Below, one piece after another: positions 45,299-55,569 of a stretch of 64,000 bases of DNA. A program made the translations under genes and the position numbers. Position 1 is the stretch's first letter. Every line of letters begins with the position of its first letter. The DNA comes from Leptolyngbya boryana PCC 6306. Lineage in GTDB: Bacteria > Cyanobacteriota > Cyanobacteriia > Leptolyngbyales > Leptolyngbyaceae. The notes under the pieces were generated by a model. That model was not told the origin of the DNA. It saw only the letters and a list, made by a program, of their open reading frames with translations, and searched no databases. The DNA is taken from positions 186,001 to 250,000 of the forward strand of contig NZ_KB731326.1 in assembly GCF_000353285.1 (NCBI RefSeq), given 5' to 3'.

Positions 45299-47100
45299 GG
45301 CACTTGTCCAGATTTGGTAATCTAGCATCGAGAGATAGCTAACTTATGAGTAAGAAGCGCTGCTCTAGTAACTTGATTCCTGCTCGACCGTACATCTGCC
45401 TCTTAAGTAGCTTCAATCGATTGATTTGCCCTTCCACAGGTCCGTTACTAATCGGCAGAGTCATTGCTGCTTTGACTGCTTCATAATCCTGCTGTAGTCC
45501 TTGAGCAAACTTCTGAAAAGGAATGAGATCGCTGACCTCCACTTCCTTTAACCAAGTCTCGAACTGCTCTGATTGCCGATGGCGAATGAGTTTGCAAAAT
45601 GCCTCACTCAGTTCAATTACAGTTTTCAAAACAGGCGAATGGGTTTTCAACCTCTTAATCAGTTGTTTCTGCTCACGGGTGCGCTTCTTTGGTACACACA
45701 TCACAAGCCAAGTTGCTCGATTCGCACTCAGCGGCGTAGCAGGAACTGTTGATTCAGTCTTGCGTTTTGGAGCAGGTGAACGAGGGCGATGAGATTGAGA
45801 AGTCAGAGATCCGGCTTCGCGTAATCGATGAACATATCGACTCAATGTCCGTCTACTCCCCTTGTAGCCTTGTCGTTTTAGTACACTAAACAATCCGTAG
45901 GTTTGCTTGTGCTTCTGTAAGTACTCAGTGATGAAGGCTCGATAGGGCACAGCCAGACTATCGCCATAGTCACTGCGTCGTTGAGGGTCAGCAAACTGAG
46001 GTTTGCGAAGGTCTCGTTGGACAGTCCGAACGCCCAAGCCAACTTCCTGGGCAATCGCAGCAGTCGCCCATCCTTGCTCAAACAAACTCCAGATCGTCTG
46101 ATGCTGTGTGCTACGCTTCTGCCAATGAGCAGAGCCAATCAATTGCTCTTCCTGCAATTGGGAGTCTGTTTCTGATACTTGATCTGATTTTGGAACTAAA
46201 TCGCTCAGTATCTGAGCAATCACAGCGATTGTTTCTGAACTCACCTGCTTCGACTCGGTTTCTCCGACCGTTCTCAGCACCTGTGTTTGAGTTCTCAAAA
46301 CTTGTTCTAAAACCTCTGCTAGATTCTGCATCAGATGAAATCGGTCTGCAACTTGAGTAGCACTCGGCGCACCTGCTGTAATTCCACTCCGATACGCGGA
46401 GGAGCGGTCTCGTGACACGATTTCGATGCCGGGATACTGGCTCAGCCATTCGGTAACAGGTTCCGCAGCTCGTCTAGGGAGTAATGAGATCGGTTTATGA
46501 GTTTCTAGATTCACAATGATCGTGCCATAGCTCACACACTTACGAAAAGCAAAATCATCAATCCCGACAATTCGAGGCGCTGCAACTTGTAGCGGCGGTA
46601 AACGCATCACTAATCGTAGGATGGTATTGCGACTCACAGTGCAATGCAACTTCTGGCTCAACCGAATTCCGGCTGCACCTCCTAATACCAAACCGATTTC
46701 ACTCAATTGAGCATTTAGCCGTTGAGTTCGTCGTGCCCAGGGTGCTGCGATTTCATGCAGTCGTTCGCTAAAGATCCGACGTTGACAGGAGGCGTTATCG
46801 CAGAAAAATTTTCGCACTTCAAATTGCATGACTACCCGATAGTCTGCCCACGGTAAATCTCCGAGTGTTCGTTCATATCGGCTATGCACTCGAACTGCTT
46901 CGTGCTGACAAATCGGGCAAGGTGCAAATATTTGAGTTGAACACAGATCAATTCGCACTTGCTTCTGAACGCGATCTAGCTCATAGTTCCGAATTTGTAT
47001 GTGTTCCGAGTTGGGAAGTAGTTCTAAAAGTTCCACGAGTCATCTGAAGAGTTCCTTGCTCTATTCTAGCGAATTGCTTCACCAAATTTGGGCAAGTGCC
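45299..47100 (-). mobile_element. ISL3-family element 2
   Basis: 1802 bp with ends GGCACTTGTCCAGATTTGGT and ACCAAATTTGGGCAAGTGCC, closely related to element 1 and in the same orientation. Only 21 bp separate it from element 1's target duplication, and 7 bp separate it from element 3. The flanking octamers do not match each other, so its original target duplication was lost in a rearrangement. Confidence 0.9.
45339..47036 (-). CDS. ISL3 transposase 2
   Basis: 565 residues, nearly collinear with transposase 1 and very similar throughout. The zinc region is CPICQHEAVRVHSRYERTL. The catalytic region has RIVGIDDFAFRKCVSYGTII and ADRFHLMQNLAEVLEQ, and the C-terminus is ISNGPVEGQINRLKLLKRQM. The differences are scattered substitutions, mainly in the region around residues 255-290. 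No frameshift was seen, so it is probably functional. Confidence 0.93.
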   Translation of the reverse strand: MELLELLPNSEHIQIRNYELDRVQKQVRIDLCSTQIFAPCPICQHEAVRVHSRYERTLGDLPWADYRVVMQFEVRKFFCDNASCQRRIFSERLHEIAAPWARRTQRLNAQLSEIGLVLGGAAGIRLSQKLHCTVSRNTILRLVMRLPPLQVAAPRIVGIDDFAFRKCVSYGTIIVNLETHKPISLLPRRAAEPVTEWLSQYPGIEIVSRDRSSAYRSGITAGAPSATQVADRFHLMQNLAEVLEQVLRTQTQVLRTVGETESKQVSSETIAVIAQILSDLVPKSDQVSETDSQLQEEQLIGSAHWQKRSTQHQTIWSLFEQGWATAAIAQEVGLGVRTVQRDLRKPQFADPQRRSDYGDSLAVPYRAFITEYLQKHKQTYGLFSVLKRQGYKGSRRTLSRYVHRLREAGSLTSQSHRPRSPAPKRKTESTVPATPLSANRATWLVMCVPKKRTREQKQLIKRLKTHSPVLKTVIELSEAFCKLIRHRQSEQFETWLKEVEVSDLIPFQKFAQGLQQDYEAVKAAMTLPISNGPVEGQINRLKLLKRQMYGRAGIKLLEQRFLLIS

Positions 47101-47107
47101 GAACTTC

Positions 47108-49017
47108 GGGATCATGTCAGCTTTTGGTGATCCCCTTGTAAGTAACGTGAAAACTTAGCGATAATTTGCTGATTCGTTAGCAGAATAATTTCTTAACTCT
47201 TGATAAATCACAAGACCACTTCTGCCAGCTTACAAAAATCCAATACTTTTCTTTGTCTTTCAGCAATCGCTTCACTGGGAAGTCTACATAATTGTATCTG
47301 TTGCTTCAACAAGATGCAAGTCATTCAACTTGCACTCAGAACTCGCCGCCTCAATAGCTCAAAGCCCGCTCTTCCGTACATCTGTCGCTTGATCATCTTC
47401 AGCCGATTGATTTGTCCTTCCACTTGTCCGTTACTCACACTCAAGGTCATGCCTGCTTTCACTGCCTCATAGTCTTCTTGCAGACTCTTGGCAAAACGCT
47501 GAAATACAACCGCAGAGCTTTCAACGGCTGATTTAAGCCAAGCATCGAATTGATCTCCCTGTCGTTCTCGTACCAAGGTCGCAAAGTTCTCTGCTAATCC
47601 AATCGCACCTGATAGTGCTGAGTGTTGCCTCAATCGCTCTAACCATTGTTGGTCTTCTGAATTGAGTTGTTTGGCTGGTCGCAGGACAAGCCATGTAGCG
47701 CGTCTTGCACTTAATGGGGGTTGCGTATCTTTGAGATCAGTGGGACAAGCACCTCGCCCCTCTTCCTGACTTAATTGAGATCGCTGTTGCTGTTTCAGTT
47801 GGTGGGTATAACGTGCCACGGTTGGATAGCTGCCTCGATACCCCTGCTGCTGAATCAGCTTGTACAGTTCCTTCGTGCTGCGTTGTCCACGGTTCCACTG
47901 CTGTAACAATTCAGGCTTATACTTGTCCAACTGGCTCCAGCACTGCCGTTTCTGCGGTTGCCACTCTGGAAAGGTCGGCGTTGCCAGGTAACGAGCTACA
48001 GTGCGTTCTCCCATGCCGAGATGATGAGCGATATCTAGCACTGCATAACCCTGAGATCGCAGGCGATGGACTTTCTTAAACTTGGCACGTCGTTGCTCGT
48101 TCCGTTGAGCTTGTAAAGCCGTTGGTTGACGTGCAACACTCGCCCTCGCTTGTTGCTGCTGGTAGTATTGCTTTTCGATTGCTTTGAGTACTGCCTGATG
48201 TCCGGCAAAGTAGCGCTCTAGTACTTCAGACAAGTTTTGCAGGAGATGAAAGCGGTCTGCTACCTGAATTGCTTCTGGTGCTCCTTGCGTCATGCCCTGC
48301 TTGTAGGTCTTCGAGCGGTCTCGTGAGAGAACTTCGACACCCGGATGCGCTTTCAGCCACTCTGCTAATGTGTTCGCTTCACGATCTTCTAGCATTGCTA
48401 TCGGACAATGACGCTCTAAATCGACTAAGATTGTTCCATACCGCTGTCCCCGGCGAAAAGCAAAGTCATCCACTCCGAGAATCCTGGGTAAACCGCTCTG
48501 AGGCAATGGCAAGCGCATGACACGCTGAATCAAGGTATTGCGGCTGAAGCGATAGCCAAGTTTCTGGCTCAGGCGCTTGCCTGCTGAGCCGCCCAATGCC
48601 AAGCCAATCGCGCTAATTTGGTCAATAAAACGCTTGGTCGAGCGTGCCCACGGCATAGCCACTCTCGGTAAGCGTTCCGTGAAAATTCGCCGATTGCAGT
48701 CTGAATGAATGCAGAAGAATTTCCGCACTTGCAGGTGCAGTGTCAAGCGATAGTTGGCACAAGACAAATCTTGCAACGTTCGATCATAATGGCTGTGAAT
48801 CCGAGAGCTGGATCGTTGGCAAAGCGGACAAGTTGCTTGGGATTGGGTGGAGGAAACGGTCAAACTCAAGTGAGCAGTTTCACTATCGATTGCCCAGTCC
48901 TGAAGGTGAAGATTGGCAGGATCAGGCAGGAATTGTTTGAAAAAGTCCAACAGCTTATGTCGTGAAGAGGGCTATTTCTATTTTGGCAAATGATTCACCA
49001 AAAACTGACATGATCCC
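47108..49017 (-). mobile_element. ISL3-family element 3 (different subgroup)
   Basis: 1910 bp with ends GGGATCATGTCAG and CTGACATGATCCC. These differ from the other two ISL3 elements, so it is a separate IS type. Its right end cuts the kinase gene at 49017. No target duplication is seen (left CGAACTTC, right AAAGTATT), and the rest of the kinase gene is absent on the far side, so a deletion accompanied or followed insertion. Confidence 0.9.
47325..48950 (-). CDS. ISL3 transposase 3
   Basis: 541 residues. Zinc region CPLCQRSSSRIHSHYDRTL and FFCIHSDCNRRIFTERL, catalytic core RILGVDDFAFRRGQRYGTILVD, LSRDRSKTYKQG and ADRFHLLQNLSEVLERYF, C-terminal VSNGQVEGQINRLKMIKRQM. The middle differs clearly from transposases 1 and 2. 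A long noncoding stretch (47108-47324) lies between its stop codon and the left end. It appears intact. Confidence 0.93.
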   Translation of the reverse strand: MDFFKQFLPDPANLHLQDWAIDSETAHLSLTVSSTQSQATCPLCQRSSSRIHSHYDRTLQDLSCANYRLTLHLQVRKFFCIHSDCNRRIFTERLPRVAMPWARSTKRFIDQISAIGLALGGSAGKRLSQKLGYRFSRNTLIQRVMRLPLPQSGLPRILGVDDFAFRRGQRYGTILVDLERHCPIAMLEDREANTLAEWLKAHPGVEVLSRDRSKTYKQGMTQGAPEAIQVADRFHLLQNLSEVLERYFAGHQAVLKAIEKQYYQQQQARASVARQPTALQAQRNEQRRAKFKKVHRLRSQGYAVLDIAHHLGMGERTVARYLATPTFPEWQPQKRQCWSQLDKYKPELLQQWNRGQRSTKELYKLIQQQGYRGSYPTVARYTHQLKQQQRSQLSQEEGRGACPTDLKDTQPPLSARRATWLVLRPAKQLNSEDQQWLERLRQHSALSGAIGLAENFATLVRERQGDQFDAWLKSAVESSAVVFQRFAKSLQEDYEAVKAGMTLSVSNGQVEGQINRLKMIKRQMYGRAGFELLRRRVLSAS

Positions 49018-52000
49018 AAAGTATTGCAACCCAATTTGAGGGGCTTTCCTGTCTAACTCGGTTAACAGTCTGACTATAAGTTGATATTTCCCGTTCCAAC
49101 TCTGTCAGTTCGCGACCAATAAAATATAAATGTTCGGGTATGTGAAATCCGCAATAGCCCACATGCTCAAAATTTCCGGTTTCCATTGCACTTTGATAGC
49201 TCTCTAGCAAAATTGGTAGCGTCTCTTTAAGATGCTCTTTCCAATGCATTACAGAAGCAGCAAATGCAGTAAATATCTTAGTCTTAATTTCTTTAACATT
49301 GACTTGTTCGGCTAAACTTAAAGCCAATTTACCAAATTTATAACCAGTCTCAATTTCTTGGACTATGCCACACAAAACAATTCCATAAACGACATAACCC
49401 TGTGCAGACCAGGTGGTATTGCCATAGGCGATCGATAAATTCACTTCTGATAATGAAATCAGCGGGAACAGATCGGGAGCAGCAATAAATGTCAGAGAGG
49501 TGATGCTAGATAAAATACACATCGCTGCTAGTGGTTCAGGTTGGCTCATTCTTCTCAGATTAATGAGTTCTGCAACTTCCTGAGAAGCTAATTGTGAAGC
49601 GGTTTTCTTCAGTTCTATTTGAATATCCAACTGAGTGGGTTCTTCGGGTAATCTCACACCTAAACGAGCGAGTACCATAAGCCCAGTCTTAATCGCTTGT
49701 TTAAGATTACCCTGTGATGCATCTGCTTGAATTTTGACATCGTAAACTTTAACTTCATCGAAAACTGTTTTGGCGTTGTTATGGACTACACAAGCCAAGT
49801 GTTCCATTGCAATAAAGTCGCCACACAAATACGCCACCTCTACTGCTTCTGAATACAACGTTAAGGTCAGGTCATACTCACTCTGCCAGCTTTCTGAATC
49901 GAGAAGTTTCAGTCCGGTATTGAAATACTTAAAAGCTGCTTCATAAGCTGTTGCTGCCTTTGCCTTCTGACCTGCTATCAAATTCAATTTGGCAATTTCA
50001 GTTCGTTCTGGTTGAGTAGTGACCAGTTCAACCCCATGATTAAGATGATCAACAATAGCGAACAGCCGATCGGATTGTTGCTCTAGTGAAGTTTTTTCGA
50101 GTAAATTGCGACCGATTTGGAGATGAACAACTTGTTTGTGTGACTCATCAATCAAAGCATAGGCAGCTTGCTGTACGCGATCGTGCGAAAATCTGTAATT
50201 CTGAATCAGCAGATTCTCATCTAGCTCTGAGGTCGTTAGAATCAACTCCGACTGAATCACTGTTGTCAGTTCTGCAAAAATTTTAACTGCCGATCGTTCG
50301 CAGATTGCTGAGAGCGTTGCTAAATCAAACTCAGCACCCACGCAAGCCGCTAAACGCAAGACCTGTTGAGTTTGCTCCGGAAGTTGTTTCAGCTTCTTGA
50401 TCACTAATTCCACCACATTGTCGGTAATAGTTTCGGCTTGAATGTGAGCAACATTCCACTGCCAGCATTGCTGATTATTGTTGAAGACGATGAGACTTTC
50501 GGTATACAACGTTTTGAGAAACTCATTCGTAAAGTAGGGGTTGCCATTCGCTTTCCGCCATACTAACTCTGCCAAAGGTGCGATCGACTCAGTAGAGGTG
50601 TGCAAAGTCTCACCAGTTAGTTGAGCTACTGCCTCCAGTCCCAGCGGAGCTAATGTTATTTGATTGATTGCCACCCCTTCCTGTTTTAGCTTCTCTACGG
50701 TTGTAAGAAGCGGATGCGCCTGAGTAACTTCGTTATCCCGATAGGCTCCAATTAAAAGCAAGAATTGCATCGCCCAATCGCTCAGGATCAACTCAATCAG
50801 TTTAAGCGTGGCAGAGTCTACCCATTGCAAATCATCTAGAAAAATGACCAGAGGATGCTCCTCGGAACAGCAGGCTCGAATGAACTTTTGAAAGACAAGG
50901 TTAAATCGATTTTGTGCCTCGGTCGATCCAACTTCTGGCACGGGCGACTGCTTGCCCACAATTAATTCAACTTCCGGGATGACATCAATAATCAGTTGTC
51001 CGTTGCTTCCCAAAGCTGTGAGCAGTCGCGATCGCCACTCTTGTACTCGTTCGTCAGGTTCACCTAACAATTGCTGCACTAATTTTCGTAGGGCATCGAC
51101 GATCGCGCTGTACGGAATATTGCGCTGAAATTGGTCAAACTTACCAGAGATAAAGTAACCGCGCCTTGCCGTAATCGGTGTATAGAGTTCTTGTACTAAG
51201 GCAGATTTACCAATGCCAGAATAGCCCGACACCAACATCATTTCAGAAGACGTGGGAGTCTCCGGATCTTCTCCTGCTACTCTTTCAAACGCTGCTAATA
51301 ATGCGGCAATCTCCGTCTCTCGTCCATAGAGCTTCTGGGGAATTTGAAACTGATCCGAGACATCTTGCAGACCCAGTTGGATGGGAGCCACTTGACCGCT
51401 TGCTGCTAATTGTTCAGCACACCGTTCCAAATCTGCTTTGATCCCCCAGGCGATCTGATAGCGGTCCTCTGCATTCTTCGCCATCAGTTTGAGAATCAGA
51501 TCTGAGATAGGTTGAGGAATTGTTCCATTCAGTTCATGCGGTGGAACAGGCGGTTTGGCAATGTGAGAATGGACGAGTTCAAGGATGTCTATTGTGGGAA
51601 ACGGCAGTTGTCCAGTTAGCAGTTCGTAGAACGTCACACCCAGCGAGTAAAAATCGGTACGGTAATCCAGCGATCGATTCATCCGCCCGGTTTGTTCTGG
51701 AGACAGATAAGCCAGTGTCCCTTCTAAAACATGAGGGCTTTTAAAGCTTGGATTCGTGCGACTAAATTGGGTAGCAATCCCGAAGTCAATGATTTTGACC
51801 ACGCCCGTATCGGGATTCAGAACAATGTTGCCGGGATTAATGTCCTTGTGAATGATATTGGCAGCATGGATTTTGCCTAGAATGTTTGTTATGTCGATCG
51901 CCAGTTCTAGAAACGTAGTTAAGGGCATGGGACAGAAGATTGCGGGTTGCTGCCGCATCCAGTGTTCTAGGGACTCGCCGCCGAAGTCTTCTAAGAACAT

Positions 52001-52240
52001 AACGAGCGTCCGCTGATAGTCCTGCTGACTGTAAACTTTGATGATGCCTTCCAGGTTTAGAGAGCGAGTAATGGCATATTCCTGTCTGTAGCGCGTTAAT
52101 TCTTGAGGAGAAGGATAATCTTGCTTGAGGAGTTTGATAATGATCGCTCGACCATCCTCTTCTCTAACGCCCTGATACACCAAAGACGCTGAACTCTCGT
52201 AGATTTTGCGTTGAACGGCAACTCTAGGTAGGGCAATCAT
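48995..52240 (-). pseudogene. Multi-sensor Ser/Thr kinase with AAA ATPase, C-terminally truncated
   Basis: 1081 codons remain. Residues ~10-270 are a protein kinase domain (IIIKLLKQ, IHKDINPGNIVL, IIDFGIATQ, YLSPEQTGRMN). Then comes an AAA/STAND ATPase with Walker A in SGYSGIGKSALVQELY and Walker B in LVIFLDDLQWVD, followed by a helical repeat region. Family members usually continue for 600-800 residues with GAF and histidine-kinase domains. Here the frame runs into the ISL3 end and stops (WDHVSFW, the last residues being IS-encoded). Signal output through a histidine kinase is therefore lost. The ATG start at 52240 has the normal N-terminus. Confidence 0.88.
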
Positions 52241-52485
52241 CTGAATCTCCTGATGAGGTTTTGCCTTGGGTCGAGCGAACAGCTATCTCATATCTTGTTG
52301 TGGCATCAGGTTAATGCCTGAAAACATTAGAGGGCACAGAAATTTTATCTTCTCTGCTTGCTTTAGTCCAGATGGTCAGACGGAGTAGCTGCTTAAATTC
52401 TGGTTTAACTTAACAAACTTGTCTTGTTAAAACAATTTCATGCGGCACAATCAAGACCAAGAAGGTTCATCAATAGGAGATTAAC

Positions 52486-53040
52486 ATGAGAGTCACAGAG
52501 TCAGAAACAGAGGTGTCCGTGGTTCGCTCTGGATGGTTAACCGCGATCGCAATTTTCATGATCGTGCTAGGCATGATTGCGATCGCGTTTCCCTTCTTTG
52601 CTACTGTTGCTTCGACCTTAGTGTTTGGTTGGGTCTTCATCATTGCTGGAATTGCTCAAATCGTTTATGCCTTTCAATCCAAAGGGGTGGGTCAAGTCGT
52701 CTGGAAGCTGATTCTAGGTCTTCTGTATCTTGTAGCGGGAATATTTGTGCTGGCGAATCCACTAGAAGGGGTGCTTGCTTTCACGTTAGTATTAGGAATC
52801 ACGATTTTTGTCCAAGGCATCATTCAAGTGTCGATGGCGTTTCAAACCCGTCGAATCTCACCGAATTGGGGATGGATGTTAGTGAGCGGCATTATTGGAA
52901 TTATTTTGGGTATTTACATTTGGTCGAATGTTCCGGCGAGTGCTACATGGCTGCTTGGAACTTTGATTGGAGTCAATCTGCTGTTCGATGGTGTTTGGAT
53001 GCTAACGCTACCTTCAGGACAGCAACGCGCTTTACCTTAG
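52486..53040 (+). CDS. HdeD-family membrane protein
   Basis: 184 residues with six hydrophobic helices of about 20 residues in three pairs, the HdeD layout. Typical segments are WLTAIAIFMIVLGMIAIAFP, LVFGWVFIIAGIAQIVYAFQ and WGWMLVSGIIGIILGIYIW. In enterics HdeD contributes to acid resistance. In cyanobacteria the role is not established. A purine-rich AGGAGAT box sits 7 nt before the ATG, an unusually good ribosome-binding site. It starts a plus-strand run with the next two genes but the gaps suggest separate promoters. Confidence 0.85.
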   Translation: MRVTESETEVSVVRSGWLTAIAIFMIVLGMIAIAFPFFATVASTLVFGWVFIIAGIAQIVYAFQSKGVGQVVWKLILGLLYLVAGIFVLANPLEGVLAFTLVLGITIFVQGIIQVSMAFQTRRISPNWGWMLVSGIIGIILGIYIWSNVPASATWLLGTLIGVNLLFDGVWMLTLPSGQQRALP

Positions 53041-53136
53041 AAGATTGAGAGTCAAACGTTTTGTGGACAACCTTAACGCTTGACGAAACCCTCCAATTTA
53101 TCGATGCGAGATAGTTAGTCATTCTAGCTATCTCCA

Positions 53137-53424
53137 GTGAACAAACTCAAGAATCTAATGAATACCTTTTACTCCTTTAGCAATTCAATACAAGCGGGTG
53201 AAATACTTTCTGTAAGTCCAACTTCATCGCCTTCTCCAGATTTGCCTGCCGAGCCTTTGATCAATCATAGCTGGCAACCCTTTTTTTACACTGCCGCGAT
53301 CGTACTTGTAGTCTGCTTGGCTATCATTGTTGGTGCTTTTAGCCGGAGAGTTGAACACGCGATCGCATCTGCATTGATTTTAAGTTTAGTTCTGATTGGC
53401 TTCTTTTTTGTGCTTACTCGTTGA
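53137..53424 (+). CDS. Small two-helix membrane protein, unknown
   Basis: 95 residues from a GTG at 53137, or 88 from the ATG at 53158 (MNTFYSFSN). A Ser/Pro-rich N-terminal part (VSPTSSPSPDLPAEP) is followed by two hydrophobic helices (FFYTAAIVLVVCLAIIVGAF and ASALILSLVLIGFFFVL). No family is recognised. Its neighbours HdeD and MarC are also small membrane proteins. Confidence 0.55.
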   Translation: MNKLKNLMNTFYSFSNSIQAGEILSVSPTSSPSPDLPAEPLINHSWQPFFYTAAIVLVVCLAIIVGAFSRRVEHAIASALILSLVLIGFFFVLTR

Positions 53425-53515
53425 GTTGTGCTCTATTTATTTCTGATCGTCTAGGAGTTTTGAGTTATACAATAAACTCAACGTGCTTCGATCGCTAAAG
53501 TTGCCCCTGGAAATC

Positions 53516-54160
53516 ATGTTGCAGCAGCTTCTTTCATCTACGGTAGCAACTTTCATTGCTTTGTTCCCGATCGCCAATCCGGTCGGGGCAATTCCCATTT
53601 TTTATAGCATGACAGCAACCGATACGAAAGCTTACCGCTCCAAGCAAGCGCGGCAGACAGCCATCAATGTGGTGCTGGTATTAGTCGTATTCCTGCTGAT
53701 CGGAAAGCTCATTCTCTCGTTCTTCGGGATCAGTTTAGGCATCTTACAAATTGCGGGTGGTTTAATCGTAGCTCACACAGCTTGGGAAATGGTCACATCT
53801 CGTCAACGATTAACCGATGCAGAACACCAAGAAGCAGTAGATAAAGAGGACATTTCTTTCACGCCAATGGCAGTTCCATTAGTCAGCGGACCGGGCGCGA
53901 TCGGTGTTATCATCAGCTTTTCTGAACGATCGCAAGGGTGGATGTCCTATTGTGGGTGTCTACTCGGAATTGTTGTATTCGGGCTATCGCTCTACTTGTC
54001 GCTTAAGTTAGGAGAGCCTCTCATTCAGAGAATGGGACAGAATGGAGTTGGCGCATTGAATCGCGTTTTTGGCTTTTTTATTTTAGGAATAGCAGTTCAG
54101 TTAATCGCTGATGGTATTGTTGCGTTTATTCAGCAATCTATCCCCTCTCTACTTCACTAG
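53516..54160 (+). CDS. MarC-family integral membrane protein
   Basis: 214 residues from the Met of MLQQLLSSTVATF; an upstream GTG at 53483 is less likely. It has the MarC signature near the start (FPIANPVGAIPIFYSMT) and in the centre (FTPMAVPLVSGPGAIGVII), with six membrane helices. It belongs to the NAAT/MarC family, once linked to antibiotic resistance but of uncertain transport substrate. Length and motifs are complete. Confidence 0.88.
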   Translation: MLQQLLSSTVATFIALFPIANPVGAIPIFYSMTATDTKAYRSKQARQTAINVVLVLVVFLLIGKLILSFFGISLGILQIAGGLIVAHTAWEMVTSRQRLTDAEHQEAVDKEDISFTPMAVPLVSGPGAIGVIISFSERSQGWMSYCGCLLGIVVFGLSLYLSLKLGEPLIQRMGQNGVGALNRVFGFFILGIAVQLIADGIVAFIQQSIPSLLH

Positions 54161-54227
54161 CATCTCTTTCAGCAAAACTGGGACATTGATCGTAACTTCA
54201 ACCTATTGGTCTGCCTTCTCATCATAG

Positions 54228-55064
54228 TTAAAGCTTTCCTGTGATGCCGTTATAGATCATCTGAATGCCGATCGCTAAAATCGCAACGCTGAAGATCAGA
54301 CGCAGCATATTGACTTTAGCTCGGGCTAACACTTTGGCTCCACACCATGCACCAATTAATACGCCTAGTAACACAGGCATACACAACCCCGGATCAATGT
54401 ATCCCCTGCTGAAGTAGATTCCAGCACTGGCAGCGGCTGTCACTCCAATCATGAAATTGCTCGGAGTGGTCGAGACTTTAAACGGCAGTTGCATCACCCG
54501 ATCCATTGCTAACACCTTGAGCGCCCCAGACCCGATACCGAGCAATCCAGAAAGCACTCCTGCGACCAACATCACGGCAAATCCACCGGGAACATTTTGA
54601 GTATGGTAGGATTGTTCGCCCTCTGGAGTTGGATAGCTACCATCTAGCTTTAAACGGGCTGCTAGAGGATTAACAGGAAGATTGGTAGCTTTTGTTTGAC
54701 GCGATCGATTGGTCAGATAAGTGGAAACCAACAGCACGACTCCAAATAGAATTGCAATCACTCTGGTCGGAACGAGCGCTGCAATCAGTGCCCCAGTTAC
54801 GGCTCCAAACGTCGTCGCTACTTCTAGAAACATCCCAATCCGAATATTGCTATAGCCTTCTCGCACATAAGCGATCGCCGCCCCTGAAGAGGTGGCAATC
54901 ACAGACACTAAAGCAGCACCGATCGCATATCGAATATCTACGCCAAACCCCAATGCCAAAAGTGGTACAACAATAACCCCTCCTCCTAGCCCGGTCAAAG
55001 CACCTAGTAAGCCTGCTAAAACAGAAGAGATGGAAACTATCGCGCTGAATTCGAGGTTATTCAT
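54228..55064 (-). CDS. TSUP/TauE-SafE family permease
   Basis: 278 residues, about eight membrane helices. The two Gly-rich signature regions of the family are present: GLLGALTGLGGGVIVVPLLAL near the N-terminus and GVLSGLLGIGSGALKVLAMD in the middle. These permeases export sulfite, sulfoacetate or related anions. The substrate here is unknown. A hydrophilic loop (SRQTKATNLPVNPL...) separates the halves. It is convergent with MarC and has no clear operon partner. Confidence 0.88.
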   Translation of the reverse strand: MNNLEFSAIVSISSVLAGLLGALTGLGGGVIVVPLLALGFGVDIRYAIGAALVSVIATSSGAAIAYVREGYSNIRIGMFLEVATTFGAVTGALIAALVPTRVIAILFGVVLLVSTYLTNRSRQTKATNLPVNPLAARLKLDGSYPTPEGEQSYHTQNVPGGFAVMLVAGVLSGLLGIGSGALKVLAMDRVMQLPFKVSTTPSNFMIGVTAAASAGIYFSRGYIDPGLCMPVLLGVLIGAWCGAKVLARAKVNMLRLIFSVAILAIGIQMIYNGITGKL

Positions 55065-55172
55065 AAATTATCACCTAGAAGAGTTTGGGACGGCATGATG
55101 AGTAAAATCAACAGTTCAAAGCCGGGAAATTACGGTTCTCTAACATGCGAATTGCGATCGCACAAATGTTGC

Positions 55173-55556
55173 TCACCCTCCCTCCCGTGTACAAGATTCA
55201 GCTAAAATCGAGCGACCGTTCCTAAAGACTTCCAGCGTTCCTTGCCCTTGATGATCGCCTCCACCTCCAAGAACTTGGTATGTATAAAGACCGTTCTTAA
55301 ACTTATAGACTTGAGCAGAGCCAGTGTTATATATGTCCCCTCTACCTAGACTTAAACTGCCCAAAGGTCCGACAGAACGGTAGAGTAATTCGCCTGAACC
55401 GCGCCGCTTCCAGATATTCACAATGTACTCATCTGGACACTTCAGAGTGAGAACTAAGCTAGCAGTAGAGTCAGCCGAGGCAGGTAAGGTAAGGCAAGCT
55501 GAACTGCAAGTCAAAAAACTCAGCAGTAATGCAAATTGATTTAATCGTGTTTTCAT
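55173..55556 (-). CDS. Exported protein of unknown function
   Basis: 127 residues from the Met of MKTRLNQFALLLSFLTC with a signal peptide (...TLPASA-DS). The open frame extends upstream into IS630 copy 2 and is rejected there. The mature domain (LVLTLKCPDEYIVNIWKRRGSGELLYRS, YNTGSAQVYKFKNGLYTYQVLGGGG) is beta-rich, like small cyanobacterial secreted domains. IS630 copy 2 begins about 12 nt upstream of the ATG. The AGAGGAAA ribosome-binding site remains but the native promoter is displaced. Confidence 0.7.
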   Translation of the reverse strand: MKTRLNQFALLLSFLTCSSACLTLPASADSTASLVLTLKCPDEYIVNIWKRRGSGELLYRSVGPLGSLSLGRGDIYNTGSAQVYKFKNGLYTYQVLGGGGDHQGQGTLEVFRNGRSILAESCTREGG

Positions 55557-55569
55557 TGTTTCCTCTTTA

